From positions 1,984,001 to 2,048,000 of the forward strand of contig JAGGNK010003335.1 in assembly GCA_017590115.1 (NCBI GenBank): a stretch of DNA of 64,000 nt. Reading direction: 5' to 3'. This document shows positions 11,001 to 23,817 of this stretch, one piece after another. This DNA is from Montifringilla adamsi (lineage: Eukaryota > Chordata > Aves > Passeriformes > Passeridae). Every line of letters begins with the position of its first letter. The stretch's first letter is position 1. Both the position numbers and the translations under genes were made by a program. Under the pieces are notes generated by a model, which saw only the letters and a list, made by a program, of their open reading frames with translations, did not search any database and was not told the DNA's origin.

Positions 11001-14000
11001 GCATTAGGCCTATTCCCCAGTGATTACTTGCCCCCATTACAGAATGAATGCACAATCCATCACAGCTGACAACCTCTCCTCAAGAGATGCCTGAGACAGG
11101 AATAGCAGGGGACTGAAAGTCAGGAAAGAGCAATGGGGGAACTGCATGGGAAAAACTTGCACAGTGTGCAAACTCTCCACTCGATTCTGACCAGCACTTT
11201 CAGGGCTCTGCTTAGGAGCGCAGGCTCTCGGTCGCTGTAAGGGGAGTAAGAAGCCTTTCTCAGCTCCTCTCATATCTGAAGAGGTTGAAAGACAGCTCCC
11301 AGACACACAAATGATCAGAATTTGCTGAACTAAGTCTCAGTTGAGATCCATGCCTTGCTAACGTGCCTTACAATGAACAGGCACTGAACAGAGGACAGGG
11401 AGGCTCCGTTGCATGGACAGCGCTGCGCATGTTCCTTTTTGTACAAGGTATGTCACCACTGGGGACAGTCTGTGAAAGTCCTCTCCCACAAAAACTGGAC
11501 TTGGCAACACGTATGCCAGACAAGGATTTCAATAAATCACAGATGATTTACAGAGGCTGGCACCACCCTCTCCTCGATAGTTTTGTTGGCCAGCCTGCAG
11601 CCACGTTGCAGCAGGAGCACTACAAGCCCTGTCAGGATGAAGCTGGGATAGGGGTCCTTGACAAGGGCTAAGGAAGGTGTGTCAAAGGAAGCCCACAATT
11701 ATATTCAGGCCCTTTCATATTCTGCTATTGGCAGAAAGGGACAGTGTCTCCAGGAGCTCTAACCCGCAATCCACTTGTTAAACATATATTAAAGTGCTTG
11801 AAATATCATTATCAAAGAACATGAGTCTTGCTACTTAAAAGGAGCAGTCTTAAAATAAAACAATGTGAGCAAGTAGCACCTTCACTTGCTAGAGGAACAA
11901 TGACGTCTCTCCGAAAATGCAGAAGTGTCAGAACTTTCTATTCTTCTTTGAATACCTCATGTGACTGTGACAAGGATGCCAGAGTTCTCCCGAGGGTATC
12001 CAAGAGATGTCACAAAAATTGATTACATTCCCACGCCTTTTTCTAAAACAAAACAAAAGCCACATGGCTTGCTGGGTGGACATCTGCCACTTTTGATGTA
12101 TTATCTACAGGAACTTCTGAAGTACTACTTTAAAAAGTCCAAACCTATCATAGCTATGATAGAATTCCAAATGGAAAACAGGCCATGCAGGGAAGAGGGC
12201 ACAGTCTGCTGCTGATAATGCATTATTCAAGAAGAGACCTGACCGAGAACTGCACAAGGACACAAAATAACTGAGCAACTGGGCCAGAAATTCGCAGATG
12301 AAGTTCAAACCTGTAAAATAAAGTATGTTGGAGAGGAGTAATTTTAACTCCACATGTAAAATAAGGAATTCTGAGCTGACTAGTATCAAGCAGAAGGAAA
12401 ATTTTGGGCTAGATGATAATCTCAAGTGAAACATTGAATCATTATGGGAAGGGTAAACAAAGCAAAGGAATATTGTTATGCTATCAGCCCTCCTCTCAGA
12501 AAAGACCTAGAATGACCAGAGGCTGGAGGATGAGTAGGGCGAAGTACATACACGATTTTTCCTAACAGGATGATTTTTGGGTGCTGGAGACAAATTAATA
12601 GATAACTTGACTTGTATTTAACCCAACACAGCTGCTGCTACACATACACAGCACTCCGGAGTGTATCCACCAGTCCCAGTGTTTCTGGAAGTGTTTGATA
12701 CAAGTTGGTGCAGCATGGCCCTACCCATCCACCAGGCCAGGCAATCTGGGAAGTGTTTAGTATGACTCAGGCAAACCCTGGGATTTTTATGCCATAAAGC
12801 ATTTCCTAGAAGCAGCATGATTTTAGGCAGAGAAAGCAGTACATAAATGGCAATTGCTGATATGCTACAACTTTTGCGCAGGTGTCATAACCCAGTGTAG
12901 CTGTTCATCAGTACAATGGGGAAATACTCTTATTAATAGCACAGCAGAGTCAGTTATAATTATGAGAGATGCATTTTCAAAATATTTTGTTGGAGATCTC
13001 AGTGCCACAGCAGATAAGGATTTAACTTTTACTGGGTTGACAGCAGAGATCAAAGATCAGCTAAAAAAATGCATCATTCTCTGGACTACCAGTACTTAGG
13101 GTATTTATGAACCTGTATTTTAATATTAATGACTTAGAATCCTAAAGAGCTTATATAAAACATTTGGATGTATTCTTGATTATATTGCCTCTTCTACTTG
13201 TGACCACTCCATTGTTTGTAGGCAAGGTTAAAGTAGCATTTCAAAAACAGATGATTTGATGTAAATGTAATACTTCTTTTGTGGAATATATGCAAAAAGT
13301 CCTGCTTATTGACTGTGACCACTGAAACTCAACAACAAATAGATGGCTTATTTTCAAGGTCATTCATTCTCAGCAATTCATCTTAATCATCAGTATGCTA
13401 TTTGCTATGCACTGTGTTTTAGTAATAAATCTAAATTAAAAGTTAATTTGGGAACTCCATATAAAGCATTATCAAAATCCACAACTTCAATTACAGAATT
13501 TACAGATACCACTATTTTCATTAAAACAATAGGCTTGCCTGTATTGCACTAGAGAGCACAATAAAGAACCATTTTGCTGTGTTATTTATCCTGCCCATAA
13601 CACTGAACAAGACCTCTCACTTCTCAGAGTCACTTTTTGCAGTTTACAATGCTGAAAATGGAAAATTCCATTAACTATAATGGCACTGCTGTGTATTTTT
13701 ATATCTTGTTGCATGGTTTTTTTTTCCCACATCTCTATCAATTGAATTAAGCTCATATTGTTACCCACATATAAGCTTCTGTATGTTACCCAACCACAGG
13801 TTTATACTCTTGTTAATTGTGCCTGACATCTGCAATAGTTTTATACTTAAAAAACAACAACACCAGCAACATTTTGTAACTTTTGAAACAGAAAGTGTAT
13901 TTTCTGCCTTCAGAAGGAAAGCCATGAGGACTGTATATAAAAAATCAGTGCAAGGGATCTCAGGCTGCCATTCCCTCTGGCCTCCTCACTGCTGCAGAGA

Positions 14001-17000
14001 GAATCCAGCTCTGGGCTTCTCTCACCCAGGGCATTCCTATAAACACAGACATGGGAAATGGGAATTCCAGCACCCAAATTTCTGAGACATGAACTAAGGG
14101 AAGAGAGGCAGACCCTCAGCTTTGGGCAGTTCTTGCTGTGGAAGAGGGATGAGCTCAGTGTCAGCCGTGCTCCTTCCACTCACCAGGGAAATGCAGGAAC
14201 CATTGGAAAACACGAGGGAAAGCAGAGCTGACTTTATCTTAAACATAAGAAAGAAATCCTTAGGCATAATTTCACCCTCAGCATGTAAACTCTTTTAGAC
14301 AATAAACTGTTTAGAACAAGATGTTTGCTTTAAAGCATCCAGCCCAAGAAATGTTTTATAGAAATACCATAAAGGATCTATGAGTGAGTGTATTGATGTC
14401 AGCAGCAGGAAAACTTCTGCTAGGAATTAATTGCTTTCTTTTGAATAAATGATATTAAAACTTGAAAAGGAGATGGAAGAAGGGCTGCAAGATGCTTTAC
14501 TGTCACTGTGTTCACACAGAAGAAATAGGGGGACCCAAAAAAAGTTTGTTGTTCTTTTTTTTCAAATTGATCACCCCCCTCCAAGCTGACTGATTTATTT
14601 CCCTGTGCATGTCAATAAACTGAATGGAATGGATTTTCAAAGCACAGCATGAAAGATATACCCACAAATCCCATTAGGAGTAATGTGATTTGTGTGCTTA
14701 TCTGCCATGCAATGCTTTGGAAGTTCACTCCTCTATTTCCATCTTCAGTTTTTCTACTTCCAAAAATAGCTGAAAAGCTTACACACACTTGCAGCTCCTT
14801 TGGGGGCAGGGAGAAGTGCAGGATGTGAAGAGCAGGTGCCCAATTCCCAGGATAAAGCCAGGCAAGCAGAGCTCCAGCCCAGGAACACAAGCTGTACCTT
14901 GGGTGGGTGTTTGTTCCCCAGTCCCCACCGTGATGGGATAGGAAGGATCCCTGGCTCAGGCCTCTCACTTCTCTTTACTGAAATGTTTTGATTTTATGCC
15001 ACTTTGAGCAATCTTTTTGTCACAAGAAGGGTAACAGCATTGCGTGCTGCCTTCAGAATCTGGAATCTCATGACAAAGACCTTAAAAGAGAAGCAGAATA
15101 CAGTGCACTGCTCATTTATTCTCATGACAGGCTTTAGATTGTACAGAGTGTAGAGAACTGGCACACGATTAATCAGTTCCTGAGACTGTAACGTGAAGTC
15201 ACTTCTTATGGCAATTTCAGGAGTCAAGGCTGCAATCTTTTTGGTCTTGCATCTGAACTAGATGACTGTAACTAATAAGAAAGGTGCATATATTTTTATT
15301 TAACCAATACAGCCTTTTTCAGCCTGGAGGATCCCAGATCACATTATACAATATCCACTTTACCAGCCTTGCCAAAACACTGCCACTTTTGAAACAGGCT
15401 TAGAAGAGCAGAAAGGGATGCTCTCAACTCTATTTTGGAACAATTGTGAGCATTCAGTGTTAATACAAAGCAAATTGAATCCAATTTTAATTTCACACCT
15501 AAAAGACACCATTATCATGAACAAAGTACCCAGCTTGTCTTTATTCTGTTTCCAAGAGGAGGAAGAACCTAGATGAGACTTGAAACTGGTGTTTCAAGGA
15601 ATATAGACACAAATACTCTTGAAAATCACTGAGGCCTGAACTTACAAGAATTAAAATAACTGCTTTACTTTTAATACTGATCATAAACCTAAGGGATATC
15701 ACGTCAAACATTTATTCAACTATGTTCATCTTCTGCAACTGCAACTGCCCTAATGTCTACAAACGTTGAACAAGATTTTAATAATATCAGTGTTCAAAGC
15801 ATTCAGACCTTGACTCAACCTCTGTTAGCCACACTGTTAAGAAAATAGTTTTTAGCTTTATTACTCCTTTGCATACACTGAATGAAGGGAAAGTGAGTGG
15901 CCAAATTTCTGTCCACAGTACAAAAAAGTAATTTCTAATCATAAAGTATATTCTTGCCTTAATAGAAATGGTGCAGAATGGCTTAATTTGATCACCTGAT
16001 AAAATCACAATTTAAAACACTGTTTGAATGATAAAGTTTCAGGTTTTACTCTCTACGCTAAGTAATTATTGGAGTTAAAAGTTCATTACAAAGAGGAAAT
16101 AAATCCAAAGATGAAAAGCAAATATGATTTTTTCTCCCAAAGCCTCTAATTCATTTTCAACACTATAAGCTGTTTATATTTCTTTCACAATGTGCTTCAA
16201 AAGGTGTATATATAAACCTAGCCTAAATCATATCTTGACACTGACATGAAGGTACAGATCATATTTAGCATCTAAGCAGATTGAGACTTTCTATAAGCCT
16301 TGAAAGGCTGACATAATTAATGTATTGTGATTTAGGTGTCCTACAGAGCCAGAATAGAAAATGTTCAAATTTGATAAGTATCTTACATAGTAAATCAGTT
16401 ACAGCCTTGTAACTCATATTCCTTTGTGTAGGTTGTTTTTTAAGTGGCAATTTTGAAAGAAATAAGCCATTATCAAATTGGACTTCAGTTACATTTTGAT
16501 AATTCTTTTCCATTGTCCTTACATGATTCCTGTTAATCATTTCCCATAATGGGTTTACTATAACTATTTCCAGTCTTTTACTTGTCTTATTCTAAAGTTT
16601 GCTCATGTTACCTTCAAAGGAAAAAAAAGTTTTACAGCAAAATTTTATAGCTTTCAGAGACTAAAAGCTGGCCTTCCTGCATCTGTGCTTCTCCTCTAGA
16701 ACTGCAGAGCTGGGAAGGGAATACAAGATGCAAGTGAGGTCAGGATTTCTGTGTGATCACATCAATATAGAAGCACAAAAGAAATCAGTGAAGGGTTTCA
16801 TGGTGCTAGGATTTTAATTTCAGATCACTGCCTTATTTTGAAGTGCCAGAGCTGCAAGTTTTCAGACTGCAGCAATAGGCATTCCACAAGGAATTGCTCT
16901 GTGTGTGTGTGTTCATATAAGATTATGAGTTGCATCACCAAAACATCTGTTACACAATTTCATCAGCCAGTACAGGAACAAGAGCTGGCCTGTGCATCTG

Positions 17001-20000
17001 AAATCCCAAGAGACACCGTGACAGCACACCAGAGTCTAAGCCCACTCCAAGCACTGTGCACCATGAATAATGGAAACCATTTTTATTTAATTGGGATACC
17101 TACATCCTGATTAATCTAAGGAACATCAAATATACAAGTAAATATTAATATTTTTATTAATTTTCTTTATGTCTTATGTCTCAAATTGCCTTTTAGAAGA
17201 TGAGGTTTGAAGACTGGCTCAATTTGATCTTCTTGGTATACCAAAACTAACCATTGCAGAGATTGCAGAAATCACTGTTACAGATGGAGCTGCTGTCCAC
17301 AACAGAAAAATGATGCCAGTTTAATGTACAGAGCATCTGATACCTGATCACTTTAATGAAGCTTTCTGTCTTGCATACGAAATGCTGCAGGAGCCTCTGC
17401 ACTGTCTGAGGCCAGCAGTGCAGAATGCTCCTCACCAGCCCATTTAGGGCTGCTTAAAATCAGGGCCCATTGTAACCAAGGTCAAAACTGTCACTGACTT
17501 CAGTGGGGACAGCTTCACTTCAGAACTCCTCTATTTAAAGTATTTGAGAGTGCAAGTATCCTAACAGTGCCTGAAAAAAACAGTGTTTTCTACAGGCAAC
17601 AGCCAGGCAAGCCATCAAAAACACAGTGGTTTGAACTGCAGGGTCAATTGGACATGAGCTGTAATGCATTAGCATATGCATCACTGTATACAACTAATTA
17701 AAGCATCATGGAATAAAATACAAGCTAGATTACACACCCTCAGAAACCTTTGCCTTCAATTACATGCACTCTGTATGGCATAACTGAGTTATGTTAAATG
17801 ATTAATACAATCATAATATATGGAACAACCTTACTTAGTAATACCAATAAAATAACCACGAATTATCCTTCAAAGAGAAGATAACTCACACTACAAGGGG
17901 CAAAAAAATAATACATATATATGGTAGCTAGAATTACACACTGCTACTTCATTGCTAATACTCAAGTTCTACTACTTCACGTCTGTTACACCCAGTTGGC
18001 TGGCAATCAAACCAGGTTTATATATCTTTCTTTTTTTCTCTGATGGATGAAACAGTAAATACTGTATTTTAAAGAAACCCCAAAACCTGAACTATATTGA
18101 AAATCTATCTAGCATTTCAGCTTCACTTTTCACTATGAAATTTATTTTCCTTTTTTTTATTCCTTTTCAAGAATTTGCTTCAGCTTGAAAGCAGGTATCA
18201 AAGCAGCTCCTCAGCATCTTAAAAGAAAAATGACTAGGAACTCCTCAGTGTCACTGTACCTGACAAGTTTCTGCAATGTTTCTTCTTTTTTCACAACACT
18301 ACGAACATTAGGAGCACAAAAAATCCCACAGCTGAGATTTTTTTTTTTTCCTCATCCATCCTGATTTGAAAAAATGCATTTGTTTTTAGGGTCTAATAGA
18401 GAAAATCAGCTTCTGCCTACTGGATGTGGCTGTCCGTACTAATTAGTGAAGAATAAAATACACACAACCTCTATTTTGCTAGAATAGAAACCAAAATGAA
18501 GATAATTTCATATAATATTTCACATTCATAAATCTTTAAAAATCTCACCTTATAGGATAGGTTTGAAAAAACACAAAAAACTCAAAACCAGCCCTGAGGT
18601 AACATCTACACCAATTTTCCCATTTAAATGTAATTTAGAAAATTTAATGACTGCATTATTTCAAAAATAACAATGGCATTATGTGACTGGCATGTAACTC
18701 AGGATTCTATCAGTTAATAAAATTATTTCAGAAATCTGTTCACATCCCATGGCTTTGCAGAGTCTGCAAGAGCTGCACCTCTCACTTTGCTCTCGAGAAC
18801 TATTTTAACATTTGCATTCAGGTCCTCACAGGGAAGTTTAGAGCCGAGATGCAGGATTACCAAATTTCCATGCCTATCCTATATGGTGGAATTTCACACA
18901 AAGGCAACTCTTTTCTTCTGGAGACCCCCGGCCTCTAGGACACTGCACTGCTCACAGGGGGCTGCAGAAAGCCCAGGGAGAAGCAGGAAAAGCTGCTGTC
19001 CCTCTGTGCTGGCTGGAAGGCAGCAGTGCCCAGGGATGGAGCTGGAAGGATCAGACATTGCTCGAACAATGGCACCGACTGCACAGTGCCACGGGGCTCT
19101 GAGCACTCCGTGCTGCTGGATGGTTCAGAGCCAGACCTCTGAAGCTCTTGGAACCTTTGCTGAGCCAATTTCACATTTGAAACATTGTCAGAAGTTATCT
19201 GCTCCATTTTAGCAAGCTAGACACAACACACTCCCCGGCTCCTGGCAGGGAACAATGGAGGGACGGAGCGTGCAGTGGCTAAGCACTCTCATTGAAAAAA
19301 CCAGGGGATGCTGCAGTAATTGTCCTGAGAGGCTAGAAAGGAAACAAGCCTCTGTGCTGACAGCTTAGCTCAGCGTGAACTCTCATTTTTCACATGGAGC
19401 TAATTAAAAACTGAAATTAGTTAAATATGGAAATGACACTTGCAAGCACTTTAGCTGAATCCTGGCGAAATCCCTCTAGAGTGCTGAGACACTACCTGCT
19501 GCTTCAAAACTCCCCAACTGAATTTCACAGTTAAAAGGCTGAGCAAAGGGAAAGTTATTACAGAGATTTCCAATTCAAAATGTGTCTGTAAAATCCTAAA
19601 TTAAATTTCATGGTAGCCCTTTCAATAACGAGGGACATACTGTGCAGTCCAACGATGTGGTGCTCCAATAATGTCCCTGCATGTATTCTCTGATTGTCTC
19701 ACCTTTGGGCCCTGTGCTGGTTGTGCCAGCACTGTGATGCTCACAAGGATACCAGCATTACAATGCTACAAAGATAAGCCATGTACTGCTACTGAAGGAG
19801 TCATTTGGAAAGTGTGGATGCACGCACATAAAGGAATTACTTTCACTGTCTAACAGCAGAAATCTGAGAAAATCAGAACCCACCGACCAAAATGTTTTAT
19901 GCCTATGATTTTAATTTATGTGATGAATACATATGCAGAGAAGAGTCTACACTGCAATAAATTACATGGCCTATATATCTATATCTCCATACTCCACAGG

Positions 20001-23000
20001 CAGTGTAATAATAAAAAGCACTTCTGCATATTTAAATGGGCATAAAGAACCAAGGGACTGGATATGCATAAAAGGTATGATGACTGACATTAGCTTTTTG
20101 ACTAAAGCACCATGTGAATTCCATTTTAGTGCATGTGACTTGCCTACTGTGCATAAAAGCAAGGGTATCTGCCCAAGGGCAAATATGATTTCTGAATGCA
20201 ATTTAACAAAACCCGCCCACAGAACAGCTCATTTTGGAGCCAGACCAAGGCATTCAGGATAACCAGTCACTTTCAAAACAACTGGAGCTTTTTGGGTTTA
20301 TTCTTTTTCCTACATTCCATCCCTTTACCCTTGAGGCAGTCCCCTCCCCCTGGCCTGCTGCCACTATTGCACCAACATATTTCTGTCCAGGAAAGCCAGC
20401 AAAAGATGCCACGTAGCATGAAATCCACTGTTACTCACTCCCAAGTCTTCTGGCAGGGGGCATTGCTGTACCCCGCCTGCCAAAACCTCTTCCCTGGCAG
20501 CTATCTGTATAATCTGTACATCACACCCAGGCTTTGCTAGTCCAGGGCCTTGAAACATCTCAGCTAACCCAGCTGGAGGGGATATGCTGCAGCTGCACCA
20601 TCAGACCCTCTTATTTTATTGAATTTTGAATATGCAGTTTCAAAGCAATTCAAATGAATTTGCCCAAGGCCTCAGATCAGTAAAACTAGATACCACCTGC
20701 AGCAGGCTTCCTACATTTGAAGCATTTAAAAACAGGTGACAGAATAGGAGCTTTCAGTGTAAGGACTGACTCTCATGAAAAGCCTGCTAAACAAACCTGG
20801 TTATGCCCCATTTTGGCAAGGAAGGAACTGTATGGCTTTCAGCCCAATTCTCACAATAGCATTGGGAATAATGGGAAGCTCCATTTAAAATTATTTTTTA
20901 AATCATGTATAATTTTTTTTCAGGTAAAAATGAAGCATTTGCTTGACCACTGAGTTTCATTTATTTTCAAGAATCTATATCAGTGGAGATAAAAAGCAGA
21001 CTTTGATGAACATGGACTCATTAGTAAGAGGGTGCATTAGGAAACCCAGAAACAAACATCTAGCAGGTTGAAGCCTCTTAATGCCATCCAATTCTTCTTC
21101 CAGCAAGCAGAGGCAAAAGAGCAAGTTCCCCACCCAGCAGTTTTCCACAGCCATGCGCCCTCTAAATATGGGGCCATGCCTGATGGACAGGTACAAGCTG
21201 AAAAACTACTGGGACAAATACCTGGCTGGGTATGGAACCAGGAGCGAGAGCCTAGGCAGAGGAAGCAGAGCCTGACAGCCAAAGCCTTCTTGTTCACAGT
21301 GGGCTGCAGAAAGCAGCAAGAACTCTGAAAGAAAGAAGCAAGAACTCTGTGGAGGTGGTTGTGGTCCTTCTGTCCTTTGCTTGGCCTGTGTCTGTAGAGA
21401 CTGCCCTGGCAGGAGCAGTGACAGAGCAGATAACCAGTGCCAACTTCTGCCCATGGGTTTTAACAGCACCCATGTTGTTTGTACAAGGAACAATCCTACT
21501 TGGGGATCAATATTCTTAAAGAGATAAATTATTTTTGTCATCTTCTCCTCCTTCTGTTGTCCTAGCTGAATACATTCACAGGAACACACAGCTTGGTGAG
21601 GGATCTGGAGACAGAGAAGGGGAATCTGGGGAAGGGCACTGTCAGACACAGCCAGGCAGCTTACTCTGAATAGCAATCATAAGGCAATGATTTGTGCCTT
21701 TAAAAAGATCCCTAAAGAATAAACTGTAGAGGACTGTCTGGAAAGAACAACATATATTCCAATCAACTTGTGATTGTACTTCAGATGTGCAGGGAACAGC
21801 CCTTCTCCCAAGGCACGTGATCCACATCCGGGCAAGCACCCCTGAGATGAGATCCAAGGAAAACAAGGGGACATCCACACATGCAGCTGCTTTTGTCACT
21901 AATGCTTCTGGGAAAATACTGACTCAAGAAGCAAATGAATAGTGGCTTAAAGGTGAGAAATTAAGACTGAAGATTTTCACCTCCAGGCCCTTAAAGGTAT
22001 GTAATCATTCTCTCATTCTTTTCCCTCCTCTTGCATTCAGAAATTTCCAATAAAGTTTAAAAACTTGAATCAAGGAGAAAATCTAAGCCTGAAGCCTCCC
22101 TTCAGGGAGAAAGAAGACAGGAGGGAGCAACGGCGACTGACAGGCAGAAATACATTATTTATTATTTCCAATGCAGCACAGTGGTGTGAGCCAGGGAATT
22201 CTGTGCCCAAGTACACGTGCACCAGCCATCTCTGCCCTTGTAGGGACTATTTCAGTGCTTGGAAGATGCAGCATCCACAAACCCAGCAATGTCATCCTCG
22301 TGACATAAACCAGTCTCCATATGCAGAGAGCAGTGGAGTGAAAATTATTCCCAGAGCTGTGGCCAATAAAGGGCTGCTGGTTCCAGAATACTGGTGAGCC
22401 AGGTACCCCCACAGAGTTTACAAGCTGGTTCTTCGAGCCACAGGTGAGAACAAGACTCCTAGGATCATTCAGCCTCTCTCTGAACTGCTTTCCTGTACTG
22501 ATTTTCTCTGTAAACAGAGTCTAAAATCATCCCATGAGAGGCAGAGAGAGCCTCTTTCTCAAATACAGGGTCCTCACTAGGAACAAAACATAGGTTTTGT
22601 CCCATAAAGGGATTCTGAAATTCCAGACAGTCCAAGTCATTACATTAATTCTTTGAATAGCAAAACTTTAGTCAAGGTCATTTGCAAATGCAAACCTTGC
22701 GTTCAATTATGTTTTAGTAGAAGATGACACAATTACAATAAAAAAAAAAATCCCCTGTTTTTATAACTCAACAGCTTTTCCCCTTGGTTATCAATTTTTA
22801 AATACAGGGCAAGGATAAAAAGTGTGCTTTTGAGAAAATTCTGAACACATAAATGTTTCAGGTCTGTTCTACTGCACAGAACAAGAAAATGCTTCCTTTA
22901 ATAGGGTGATTTGATGTAATTTGCCTTATGATTTTTCTTAAGGTACAGCAAATGCCGAAGAGAAAATGGCACATATTTCATTTTGAGAAACAGAGCCAAA

Positions 23001-23699
23001 TTCATCCCTGCATCCTTTTCATGCCCCATTGGTTTAAGTCAATTATTTTCAATGTAGCTGTATCAGTGTGGAAGAGGAATAATGCAATCATGAATCAAGT
23101 CCATACTATTTTTCATGACAATTCCACTTGAGCATAGCCTCAGATATAACCTAGTGAACCACAGATCACAGTCATATTTTATAAAATTTATTCAACAAAA
23201 TGTATTAAATAAACTTACCTTTCTGCCTGTATCTTAGCAACTTAACAACCTTTGCAATATGAGAATGCTGGAAACAAACCTCTGAAGTCCACAAATGCAG
23301 ACCTGACTTTTAAGAATAGGTGTGCCAGCATTGAGGGCCGTAATTGCAAGAATAAATTTTGCTGAATGGTGCCATAACACACATTTTCCTGTATCTGCAC
23401 CCAGGCCTTATGGGATTCCTTTATTAATGGCAGCATTTTCTAGGCTATTTGCTAGATCTGTCATGTAAATTCAATGGCAAGGATATTAAGGTTTCGTTAC
23501 AGGAGATACCAAAAGTATCCCTCAATGGCTGAAGTTTTCCATGGACACCATGTCACACGTTCCATGGTTTCCAGCGATTTCACTGCCCTGAGCTGCAGGA
23601 AAGGATGTGCCCTGTGGCACTGCCTCCACTCCCAGCACCAGCTTCTGCTCTGGGAGCAGCCCTGCCCAGCTGAGCCCTGCACACACACCATGCCTTCAG

Positions 23700-23817
23700 G
23701 AAGTATGGATGTGACTCTTGGGGACTTGCTGTAGTGGGGACATGGCAGTGCTGGGCTAGGGGTTGGACTCTGATTTTAGAGACCTTTTCCAACCTTAATG
23801 ATCCTGTGATTGTGTGA
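23700..23817 (+). mobile_element. CR1 LINE 3' end, plus orientation
   Basis: The typical sense 3' end reads GGATGTGACTCTTGGGGACT, then GGCAGTGCTGGGCTAGGGGT, TGGACTCTGATTTTAGAGAC, CTTTTCCAACCTTAATGATC and finally CTGTGATTGTGTGA. It may extend further left in diverged form, but I could not follow it. Confidence 0.78.

Noticed and set aside
18787..19212. 141-codon plus-strand open frame
   Set aside because: Unremarkable composition, antisense frames of similar length, no conserved motif.
21206..21676. 156-codon minus-strand open frame
   Set aside because: The translation has low-complexity Leu/Pro/Ser composition with no domain, and overlapping frames of similar quality exist on the other strand.
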